Below are positions 1 to 5,745 of a DNA stretch of 6,803 nucleotides, piece after piece. The stretch is taken from the NCBI GenBank assembly GCA_029555925.1, contig JAKPQU010000267.1, positions 1 through 6,803 of the forward strand, read 5' to 3'. Position 1 is the stretch's first letter, and each line of letters begins with the position of its first letter. The stretch comes from Bacillota bacterium (lineage in GTDB: Bacteria; Eremiobacterota; SpSt-956; JAKJGF01). A model generated the notes under the pieces. It was not told where the DNA came from. It made no database searches and saw only the letters and a list, made by a program, of their open reading frames with translations. The position numbers and the translations under genes were made by a program.

Positions 1-141
1 TAGTTTTTTCTATAGTATTAGAAATTAACCAGTGGTTAATTTATTGTCTGCAAAACAAATTAAATAAGGCAAATTATTTTTCTTCGTAAGAGCCTGTCAG
101 GCAGAAGCTGATAAATGGTTACTAATTTACCTGTAGCGGTA
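1..141. repeat. Partial copy of the 206-bp palindromic element, truncated by the window edge
   Basis: Seen directly: the reverse complement of 1-141 aligns without gaps to 6457-6597, with about 130 of 141 positions identical and positions 73-141 perfectly matched. The similarity stops abruptly at 141, where the element terminus reads CGGTA (TACCG on the other strand), the same end found at both termini of the complete copy at 6457-6662. The match is still good at position 1, so the element continues to the left outside the window. By comparison with the complete copy, about 65 more bases, including the second arm, should lie there. The block at 89-109 with the core GCCTGTCAGGC is the most conserved part of the family. 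No protein is encoded. Confidence 0.85.
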
Positions 142-339
142 GTAAGTAACTGTTATATATAGGATTGCAGTGAATAATGCAATAAAAATATTGCACATTA
201 AGGTTCACAGTTATAATTTATTAATTTCCGATATAAGGGGAGAGAGCTGTAATAAATAAATCAATCTTCAGGTTATGGTTTCAATGTTTTTAAGATTTAC
301 GAACCGGCAGTCGGGAGCGATAACCGGTAACTATTGAAT
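142..339. other. Noncoding upstream region of gdhA
   Basis: I see no credible gene here. The longest start-led reading, from the ATG at 275, is about 20 codons and has no suitably spaced Shine-Dalgarno site. There is a small perfect hairpin at 178-195 (stem TGCAATA, loop AAAA) and a TATAAT at 212-217 with only a poor upstream partner (TTGCAC at 191-196, 15-bp spacer), so a second promoter is possible but weak. Two AACCGG hexamers lie 20 bp apart (302-307 and 322-327), about two helical turns, just upstream of the gdhA promoter. Confidence 0.5.
178..195. repeat. Short perfect hairpin
   Basis: TGCAATA (178-184) is followed by AAAA and the exact complement TATTGCA (189-195). An outer TAATG/CATTA pair can extend the stem with a two-base bulge. 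There is no T-run on either strand that would make it a standard terminator. Its role is unknown; it could be an operator for the weak TATAAT just downstream. Confidence 0.35.
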
Positions 340-369
340 TTGACAAGTTCCAAACTTTTATGTTAAGAT
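340..369 (+). promoter_or_regulatory. Predicted sigma-70-type promoter of gdhA
   Basis: A perfect -35 box TTGACA (340-345) is separated by 18 bp from TAAGAT (364-369), a 4-of-6 match to the -10 consensus, preceded by TG one base away (361-362), which makes an extended -10. Transcription would start near 376 and give a leader of about 130 nt before the gdhA start. ACCGGT palindromes sit on both sides (323-328 and 402-407), a plausible arrangement for a regulator, although no known regulator is recognised. Confidence 0.6.
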
Positions 370-400
370 CATTCACGTTTCACTTTAGACTAACAACCCT

Positions 401-413
401 GACCGGTTCGGTC
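401..413 (+). promoter_or_regulatory. Small GC-rich hairpin or operator in the gdhA leader
   Basis: GACCG (401-405), GTT, CGGTC (409-413) form a perfect five-base-pair stem. It contains ACCGGT, which also occurs at 323-328 upstream of the -35 box. In an otherwise AT-rich leader this stands out. It could be a DNA-binding site downstream of the start point or an RNA stem. No known riboswitch is recognised. Confidence 0.3.
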
Positions 414-422
414 ACAACAAAT

Positions 423-477
423 TATGAGAATTGTTTTTCCCGTCACGTGTTACGCGTTACGCGTTACGATTCTCATA
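423..477. repeat. Hairpin with tandem TTACGCG heptamers in the gdhA 5' leader
   Basis: TATGAGAAT (423-431) is exactly complementary to ATTCTCATA (469-477), a 9-bp stem. The enclosed DNA holds a tandem heptamer: TTACGCG, TTACGCG, then partial TTACG (450-468). The same heptamer family forms hairpins on the other side of gdhA (1799-1906). It ends about 14 bases before the gdhA Shine-Dalgarno site, so it would be transcribed in the leader RNA. It resembles the short tandemly repeated heptanucleotides described in some bacterial genomes; the function is unknown. Confidence 0.6.
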
Positions 478-505
478 TAAATTAAATTAAGAGGAGTTTG
501 ATTTT

Positions 506-1792
506 ATGGCCAACAAACCGTTTAATGCTTTCAAATTAGCACAGGACCAGTTTGACTCTGTAGCAGAACAGTTAGGTCTGGATCAGGCTACAAAAGATTT
601 GCTCAGAAACCCGGACAGAGAATATCATTTTAATATTCCTGTAAGAATGGATGACGGAACGGTAAAAGTATTCAAAGGTTTCAGAGTTCAGCACAATGAT
701 GCCCGTGGCCCATGTAAAGGCGGAATAAGATTCCATCCTCAGGAAACTGTTGATACAGTTCGTGCTCTTGCCATGTGGATGACATGGAAATGCTCCGTTG
801 TAGACATACCTCTCGGAGGCGGTAAAGGCGGAGTCATATGTGATCCCCATAATCTTTCCATGAGAGAACAGGAAGGGATATGTCGCGGATGGGTTCGTCA
901 GGTAGCAAGAAATGTAGGACCTGTCCAGGATGTTCCTGCACCGGATGTAATGACAAGCGGACAGCATATGGTATGGATAATGGATGAATATGAAAAATTA
1001 CATGGAGGAAAATACCCGGGATTTATTACAGGGAAGCCGGTAGGTATAGGAGGTTCTCTTGGCAGAACAGAAGCAACAGGTTATGGAGTAATATATGTAT
1101 TAAGAGAAGCTTTAAGAGAAATGGGAATAGATATAAAATCTACTAAAGCAGCTTTTCAGGGTTTTGGTAATGTATCGCAGTATGCTGTAAAACTCTATAA
1201 AGAATATGGCGGAACCCCCATATGTGTATCCTGCTGGGATCAGGAAGAGCAGAAATCCTATACATTCAAGAAGAAAGATGGCATAGATATAGAAGCACTG
1301 CTTAATATTACAGACAGATTTGGCGGAATAGATAAAAAACAGGCCCAGGCTCTGGGTTATGAAATACTTTCCGGAGATGCCTGGATAGAGCAGGACGTAG
1401 ATATATTAATACCTGCCGCTCTTGAAAATCAGGTAACAGGAGAAACTGCTCCGAAGATACATAAAAATGTAAAAATTATGGTTGAAGGTGCCAATGGCCC
1501 AACTACTATAGATGCAGATAAGGTATTGAAAGAAAGAGGTATCTTCATAGTACCCGATTTCCTTGCCAATGCCGGTGGTGTTATGTGTAGTTATTTCGAA
1601 CAGGTTCAGTGTAATATGAATTATTTCTGGCCCAAAGATGAAGTTCTCGGTAAACTGGATGCAAAAATGACTGATGCCTATCTGAAGGTTTCAGCACTTG
1701 CGAGAAAGAAGAACATCTATATGCGTGATGCTGCCTATATGATTGCCATACAGAGAGTAGCAGAAGCATGTAAAATGAGAGGCTGGGTCTAG
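506..1792 (+). CDS. gdhA: Glutamate dehydrogenase (Glu/Leu/Phe/Val dehydrogenase family)
   Basis: Cytoplasmic enzyme that reversibly deaminates L-glutamate to 2-oxoglutarate and ammonia with NAD(P). The 428-residue length is normal for hexameric bacterial/archaeal GDH. The N-terminal substrate domain carries GPCKGGIRFHP (68-78) and PLGGGKGG (102-109). K71, K95, K107 and D147 show the same spacing as K89, K113, K125 and D165 of the Clostridium symbiosum enzyme, so the active site looks intact. The dinucleotide domain has GFGNV (219-223). The position after the second strand reads CVSCWD rather than the more usual VSDS type, so I cannot read NAD versus NADP preference. GAGGAG at 491-496 is 9 bases from the ATG and supports this start. 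A predicted promoter lies at 340-369. It could be a related leucine or phenylalanine dehydrogenase, but the length and motifs fit GDH much better. Confidence 0.95.
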   Translation: MANKPFNAFKLAQDQFDSVAEQLGLDQATKDLLRNPDREYHFNIPVRMDDGTVKVFKGFRVQHNDARGPCKGGIRFHPQETVDTVRALAMWMTWKCSVVDIPLGGGKGGVICDPHNLSMREQEGICRGWVRQVARNVGPVQDVPAPDVMTSGQHMVWIMDEYEKLHGGKYPGFITGKPVGIGGSLGRTEATGYGVIYVLREALREMGIDIKSTKAAFQGFGNVSQYAVKLYKEYGGTPICVSCWDQEEQKSYTFKKKDGIDIEALLNITDRFGGIDKKQAQALGYEILSGDAWIEQDVDILIPAALENQVTGETAPKIHKNVKIMVEGANGPTTIDADKVLKERGIFIVPDFLANAGGVMCSYFEQVQCNMNYFWPKDEVLGKLDAKMTDAYLKVSALARKKNIYMRDAAYMIAIQRVAEACKMRGWV

Positions 1793-1798
1793 AAAGAC

Positions 1799-1860
1799 GT
1801 AACGCGTAACGCGTAACACGTAGCGGTTATATACGTTATTCGTTACATGTTACGCGTTAC
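1799..1860. repeat. Long hairpin of GTAACGC-type heptamers after gdhA
   Basis: GTAACGCGTAAC (1799-1810) is exactly complementary to GTTACGCGTTAC (1849-1860), and the arms continue imperfectly inward to about 1826 and 1833. The left arm contains tandem GTAACGC heptamers. It begins 7 bases after the gdhA stop and is followed by the T-rich TTATTTTAAT, so it may act as a terminator, attenuator or RNA 3' stabiliser, although the T-tract is interrupted. It belongs to the same repeat family as the hairpin before gdhA. Confidence 0.7.
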
Positions 1861-1873
1861 TTATTTTAATGCA

Positions 1874-1906
1874 GTAATGCGTAACGCAACACACGTCACG
1901 CATTAC
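1874..1906. repeat. Second heptamer-derived hairpin upstream of the ATP-grasp gene
   Basis: GTAATGCGTAACG (1874-1886) pairs with CGTCACGCATTAC (1894-1906) at 12 of 13 positions, with a 7-base loop. It follows the 1799-1860 hairpin by 13 bases and ends 11 bases before the Shine-Dalgarno site of the next gene. An ATG at 1908 touches the edge of this repeat, which argues against that ATG being the real start. It could affect readthrough from gdhA or mRNA stability. Confidence 0.6.
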
Positions 1907-1931
1907 GATGTTTAGAGGGAGGTTGTTATAT

Positions 1932-4871
1932 ATGAAAAAAAATCATATAGAAGATTTCTATTGCCTTCATTCCATTATGTCCTATAAAGTAAGAAAAGTC
2001 CTTCTTGTTGCCAGTCTTTATGATTACTTTCTTCTGGAAGAAGACGGACGACTCGCCGATCTTCTGGGAGCTGCTTATAAACAGAGAGATCTCGGCTATG
2101 TGCCTGAATTGTACAGAATAAAAGGTGGTCAGGAAGCTCTGAAAAAACTTGCAGAAGAGCAGTTTGATATGGTAGTTACCATAATGAGAATAGGCGATAT
2201 GGATCCTTTTACTTTCGGTCGTAAAGTCAAGGAAATATCCCCCGGTATGCCTGTAGTCATACTGGCCTATAATACTCCGGAACTTGCCAGACTTCTTGAA
2301 ATATATGATGAAAAAGCAATAGACAGAATTTTCATCTGGCATGGTGACGGAGGAATCCTTACAGGTATTATTCAATATATAGAAGACATGAAAAACGCCG
2401 AAAAAGATACCTCCCTTATAGGTGTTCAGAATATCCTCGTAATTGAAGATTCAATAAGTTCCTATTCCAGATATATTCATATTTTATTTGAAGAATTATG
2501 GGATCAGACAGCTCTGCTTTTACAGGACAGTCTCACATGGACAGAAAAATCCCTCAGACAGAGAGCTAGACCCAGGGTTCATCTGGCTCTTTCCTTTGAA
2601 GAAGCAATCAGGATTTACGAAAAAATTAAAGGCAATTTAATGGCAGTAATAAGTGAACGTTCCTTCACAAGAAATGGTGTGATGGACAATAATGGAGGAC
2701 TGGATTTTATCACTATGATAAGGAAAGAATTTCCCCATGTGCCTGTATTGCTTCAATCCAACAATCAGGAAGATGAAGAAATAAGTAAAAAACTGAATAT
2801 AAATTTCCTTTTTAAGAAATCTCATACACTGGTAAGCGATTTCAGAAATTTCTTTGAACATTCTACCGGTTTCGGAGACCTTATTTTCTGTGATCATGAA
2901 GGGAATGAAACAGGAAGAATAAAAAATATTACTTCTTTATATTCACTTATAGATACGGTACCGGGGAACATTCTGAGTGAATATATAAAAAACGGAAATC
3001 TTACAAGATGGCTTCTTGCAAGGACAGAATTTGAACTGGCCAGGGCCATTTCCTCTTTAACAGATTTAGAGAATAAATCTCCGGAAACAATCAGGAAACT
3101 GATTAAAAATATTTTTATAGAATACAGAAAAAAAAGTCACAGAGGCTCTATTGTAAGTTATTCAAGACATTTTCATAGTGATTATTATAATTTCAGCCGC
3201 ATAGGCAGTGGTTCCATAGGCGGGAAAGCGAGAGGACTTGCTTTTATTGACAAAGTTCTGTCAGGCTATTTGAAAGATGACCTCTTTCAGGATGTATCTA
3301 TATCGATACCTGCAACACTCGTTCTCGGCACAGATATGTTTGATTCCTTTATAAAGAAAAATAATCTCCTGAATTTTGCTCTCGAAGAAACCTCTGATAT
3401 GATGATAGCAAATGAATTTCTGAATGCAGAATTACCTGCCACGACAGTGGGTGATCTCAGGGAATTTATAAGTCATGTAAACGTTCCTCTGGCAGTGAGA
3501 TCGTCAAGCCTCCTTGAAGATGCCCTTTATCAGCCATTTGCAGGTGTTTATATTACCAAAATGCTCCCCAATAATCAGATAAATATTGATGACCGTTTCA
3601 AAAGTCTTGCCAGTGCCATAAAGCTTGTATATGCTTCAACATTTTTCAGAAATGCAAAATCCTATATAGAAACCACACCCAACAGGGTGGAAGATGAAAA
3701 AATGGCAGTTATCATTCAACAGGTAGTCGGTAAACCATATGGGAATGCTTTTTATCCCCATTTTTCAGGGGTAGCACGATCTTATAACTATTACCCCGTA
3801 GGAAATGCAAAGCCTGAAGATGGCGTGGCAAATCTGGCTCTCGGGCTGGGCAAAACGATAGTAGACGGCGGTATATCTCTGAGATATACGCCGGCTTATC
3901 CCAGGATTCTGCCTCAATTCGGTAATATAAGAGATATGTTTGATCATTCTCAGAAAGAATTTTACGGCATAGATCTTGAACACAGAATTTCAACTGCTTT
4001 TGCTGACGAGGATCAATATCTTGTAAAATTCGGTATAGACAGGGCAGAACATGACGGGACATTGAAATATCTGGCATCTACCTATTCAGGCGATAATGAC
4101 AGGGTTTATGACGGACTCTTCGGACAGGGGCCACGACTTATCACTTTTGCCCATATACTGAAAAATGAAATATTTCCTCTGTCAAAAATCCTGGAATATC
4201 TCCTTAAATTGAGTGAAGATTCCATGGGCTGTCCCGTAGAGATTGAATTTGCCGTAACCCTGGGCTCAGAAAAAGCTCTTCCGGCACATTTCGGTTTCCT
4301 TCAGGTAAGACCTCTTGTAGTAAGCGATGAACTGGTACAGGTAGAATTATCCGATATAAAAGAAAAGCCTTCTCTGTGTTACAGTAACTTTGCCCTGGGT
4401 AACGGCATAATAAACAACATAAAAGATATAATTTATGTAAAAAGAGAAACCTTCGACCCGTCAAGGAGTTCCCTCATAGCAAAAGAAGTTGACAGGATGA
4501 ACACCATGCTCAGAGCAGACAAAAGACCTTATCTGTTAATAGGGCCGGGACGGTGGGGCTCTACAGACCCGTGGCTCGGCATACCGGTAAAATGGAGTCA
4601 TATAAGCGGTGTAAAGGTTATTGTAGAGGCAAGCCTTGATAATATGAATGTAGATCCTTCCCAGGGATCACATTTCTTCCAGAATATGACATCTCTCAGG
4701 ATTGGCTATTTCACAGTGCCTCTGAACCATCCGGACTGTAAACTTGACTGGTCATGGCTTGACAGTCAACCTGCAGCAAAGGAAAGTAATCATTTAAGGT
4801 ACATAAGGCTTGAAAAACCTCTGGAAATACAGATTGACGGCCGCAGAGGGCAGGGAATCATTTTTCAGTGA
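1932..4871 (+). CDS. Orphan PEP-synthase/PPDK N-terminal (ATP-grasp) protein with two degenerate receiver-like domains
   Basis: I choose the ATG at 1932 (979 residues, starting MKKNHIEDFY) because GGGAGG at 1917-1922 lies 9 bases upstream. The in-frame ATG at 1908 abuts a repeat and has no such site. Residues about 20-145 and 160-310 look like receiver folds: the second has ILVIEDS (168-174) and a FLFKKS strand end, but both lack the phospho-accepting Asp (VVTIMRIG and MAVISERS stand where a DLVLLD-type strand is expected). About 423-795 is a PPDK_N/ATP-grasp domain: GSIGGKARGL, AVRSSSLLED with R523, EIEF with E772, and QVRPL with Q791 and R793, matching nucleotide-site residues of PPDK/PEP synthase. 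The C-terminus has GPGRWGSTDPWLGIPVKW (871-888). No phosphohistidine (TGGxxSHAA) or PEP/pyruvate barrel domain follows. Predicted cytoplasmic. The family's function is unknown to me; ATP-dependent phosphotransfer is inference. Confidence 0.85.
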   Translation: MKKNHIEDFYCLHSIMSYKVRKVLLVASLYDYFLLEEDGRLADLLGAAYKQRDLGYVPELYRIKGGQEALKKLAEEQFDMVVTIMRIGDMDPFTFGRKVKEISPGMPVVILAYNTPELARLLEIYDEKAIDRIFIWHGDGGILTGIIQYIEDMKNAEKDTSLIGVQNILVIEDSISSYSRYIHILFEELWDQTALLLQDSLTWTEKSLRQRARPRVHLALSFEEAIRIYEKIKGNLMAVISERSFTRNGVMDNNGGLDFITMIRKEFPHVPVLLQSNNQEDEEISKKLNINFLFKKSHTLVSDFRNFFEHSTGFGDLIFCDHEGNETGRIKNITSLYSLIDTVPGNILSEYIKNGNLTRWLLARTEFELARAISSLTDLENKSPETIRKLIKNIFIEYRKKSHRGSIVSYSRHFHSDYYNFSRIGSGSIGGKARGLAFIDKVLSGYLKDDLFQDVSISIPATLVLGTDMFDSFIKKNNLLNFALEETSDMMIANEFLNAELPATTVGDLREFISHVNVPLAVRSSSLLEDALYQPFAGVYITKMLPNNQINIDDRFKSLASAIKLVYASTFFRNAKSYIETTPNRVEDEKMAVIIQQVVGKPYGNAFYPHFSGVARSYNYYPVGNAKPEDGVANLALGLGKTIVDGGISLRYTPAYPRILPQFGNIRDMFDHSQKEFYGIDLEHRISTAFADEDQYLVKFGIDRAEHDGTLKYLASTYSGDNDRVYDGLFGQGPRLITFAHILKNEIFPLSKILEYLLKLSEDSMGCPVEIEFAVTLGSEKALPAHFGFLQVRPLVVSDELVQVELSDIKEKPSLCYSNFALGNGIINNIKDIIYVKRETFDPSRSSLIAKEVDRMNTMLRADKRPYLLIGPGRWGSTDPWLGIPVKWSHISGVKVIVEASLDNMNVDPSQGSHFFQNMTSLRIGYFTVPLNHPDCKLDWSWLDSQPAAKESNHLRYIRLEKPLEIQIDGRRGQGIIFQ

Positions 4872-4884
4872 CCAGTTTACTGAA

Positions 4885-4954
4885 ATCGTGAGTCGTGAGT
4901 CGTGAAGCGTAAAGACAATCTCCCACTCACGATTCACGATTCACGCTTCACGAT
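4885..4954. repeat. Hairpin of CGTGAGT-type heptamers after the ATP-grasp gene
   Basis: The 26-base arms 4885-4910 and 4929-4954 are complementary at 22 positions, and two of the four mismatches become G-U pairs in RNA, so a very stable stem with an 18-base loop is predicted. The left arm is a tandem heptamer, CGTGAGT CGTGAGT CGTGAAG. It starts 13 bases after the stop codon. It may end transcription or protect the mRNA 3' end, but no clean T-tract follows. The unit differs from the TTACGCG heptamers around gdhA. A weak outer inverted repeat (4867-4880 with 5000-5013, about 11 of 14) encloses it. Confidence 0.75.
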
Positions 4955-5024
4955 AATTCTAATAAGCTATAAAACACACTATAATAAATTACATTCACTG
5001 TTTACCGGTCACTACTCACTAAAC

Positions 5025-5042
5025 GGATTTTCATAAAAATCC
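5025..5042 (+). terminator. Possible weak terminator hairpin
   Basis: GGATTTT (5025-5031), CATA, AAAATCC (5036-5042) form a 7-bp stem with a 4-base loop. The stem is mostly A-T and is followed by TTACCCCTTATTTTA rather than a continuous T-run, so it is only a candidate for the end of the ATP-grasp transcript. Its position just before the next predicted promoter fits that role. Confidence 0.3.
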
Positions 5043-5052
5043 TTACCCCTTA

Positions 5053-5081
5053 TTTTATACCATAAAGATATGTGTTATAAT
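5053..5081 (+). promoter_or_regulatory. Predicted extended -10 promoter of the TerB-like/tatC operon
   Basis: A perfect TATAAT (5076-5081) is preceded by TG one base upstream (5073-5074), giving an extended -10. The -35 position 17 bp upstream (TTTTAT, 5053-5058) is poor, which is tolerable for extended -10 promoters. Transcription would start near 5088, giving a leader of about 220 nt that includes the MITE-like insertion. A second TATAAT at 5230-5235, after the insertion, lacks a recognisable -35 box. Confidence 0.5.
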
Positions 5082-5109
5082 GTATACAAAAATTAAATTA
5101 TTTAGATAA

Positions 5110-5213
5110 CTATACTTTCGCACTTTTTTATAAAACCTTTGATTTTATTGACTTCAGTTGAAATATAAAACTTAATAAATTCAAGGCTTTTTCTGAAATC
5201 TGCGAAAGTATAG
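5110..5213. mobile_element. 104-bp MITE-like insertion with 13-bp terminal inverted repeats
   Basis: Seen directly: the termini CTATACTTTCGCA (5110-5122) and TGCGAAAGTATAG (5201-5213) are exact reverse complements. The immediately flanking 7 bases, TAGATAA at 5103-5109 and 5214-5220, are identical, as expected for a target-site duplication. The arms continue imperfectly inward (about 22 of the next 32 positions), so nearly the whole element folds into a hairpin with a short central loop. It encodes no protein and so would need a transposase in trans; I do not assign a family. It lies in the untranslated leader of the TerB-like/tatC operon. Confidence 0.85.
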
Positions 5214-5246
5214 TAGATAAATTACTTTTTATAATTTTTATCTAAA
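5214..5246. promoter_or_regulatory. Interrupted inverted repeat around a TATAAT
   Basis: TAGATAAA (5214-5221) and TTTATCTA (5237-5244) are complementary and enclose a TATAAT at 5230-5235. Removing the insertion and one TAGATAA copy restores a longer perfect pair, TTTAGATAAA with TTTATCTAAA. The sequence suggests the element inserted into one arm of an older palindrome, which could have been an operator or an RNA stem. The A/T-only composition means chance cannot be excluded. Confidence 0.35.
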
Positions 5247-5310
5247 GCTTTATTTTACGCCATTAAAAGTGAAGATACCTATATTTTAAAATTTAGCTAG
5301 GAGGATTTAT

Positions 5311-5727
5311 ATGAGTAAAGAAAAAAAAGACCTTTCGGAAGAATTTTTTCAACTGAGCAGGGTATTACTTTCTATAGCTCAATGTGATAATTACCTGAGC
5401 GGAGAGGAAATAAAGTTAATACTGGCAAATATTTCAAAAAATGGCAATATGACAAAGGAACAGGAAACAGTTCTGGAAGATGATATAAATAATCCGAAGG
5501 ATGTGCTGGAACTGTTACCGGGGATAGAAAGTGATACGGCCAAAGCGACTCTCATTCTTCAAATGTCCCTCATACCTCTTTCGGATAAATATGTAGATAA
5601 AAGAGAAAAAGAGACTGTATATAAAATTCTTGACAATCTGAAATTCGATGAAAAAGTAAAAGAGAAAGCAAGGGAATTTATAACTGTAGCAGCAGATCTG
5701 TCTGAAGCTCTGGCAAAGTACATTTAA
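5311..5727 (+). CDS. Small helical acidic protein, TerB-like (hypothetical)
   Basis: A 138-residue, charged, apparently all-helical cytoplasmic protein with no signal peptide or membrane segment. AGGAGG at 5299-5304, 6 bases before the ATG, supports the start. Two similar halves are visible: residues 17-43 contain a loop DNYLSGEE (26-33) and residues 81-107 contain DKYVDKRE (92-99). Each is an Asp followed by a hydrophobic residue and a downstream Glu, flanked by amphipathic helices. This resembles the two acidic loops (DGxIxxxE type) of the TerB/tellurite-resistance fold, but the characteristic glycine is absent, so the assignment is tentative. The gene ends 18 bases before tatC and is probably cotranscribed with it. 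A role in export is not implied by sequence. Many TerB-fold proteins have no known function. Confidence 0.75.
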   Translation: MSKEKKDLSEEFFQLSRVLLSIAQCDNYLSGEEIKLILANISKNGNMTKEQETVLEDDINNPKDVLELLPGIESDTAKATLILQMSLIPLSDKYVDKREKETVYKILDNLKFDEKVKEKAREFITVAADLSEALAKYI

Positions 5728-5732
5728 TCTTC

Positions 5733-5744
5733 GGGAGGTCCTCC
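5733..5744 (+). promoter_or_regulatory. Self-complementary ribosome binding site of tatC
   Basis: GGGAGG (5733-5738) is a strong Shine-Dalgarno site 7 bases before the tatC ATG. It is directly followed by TCCTCC, so GGAGGTCCTCC (5734-5744) can fold as GGAG-GUC-CUCC, a GC-rich four-base-pair stem with a three-base loop that would hide the site. This may lower tatC initiation unless ribosomes translating the upstream gene, whose stop is 18 bases before the tatC ATG, keep it open. Confidence 0.5.
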
Positions 5745-5745
5745 A

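Noticed and set aside
275..337. A 20-codon reading starting at ATG 275 in the gdhA upstream region
   Set aside because: The nearest purine-rich stretch (237-244) is about 30 bases away, and the reading runs into the gdhA promoter.
401..413. The GGTTCG-containing stem as a tRNA T-arm
   Set aside because: No acceptor stem, anticodon arm or seven-base T-loop can be fitted around it.
441..468. Possible CRISPR array from the repeated TTACGCG units
   Set aside because: The unit is only 7 bases, directly tandem without spacers, and there are no cas genes.
572..967. 131-codon open frame on the minus strand inside gdhA
   Set aside because: It lies wholly within a well-supported conserved gene, its product has no recognisable domain, and it has no supporting context.
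3712..4077. 121-codon minus-strand open frame inside the ATP-grasp gene
   Set aside because: It overlaps the conserved ATP-grasp domain on the opposite strand. The translation is of low complexity and unlike any family I know.
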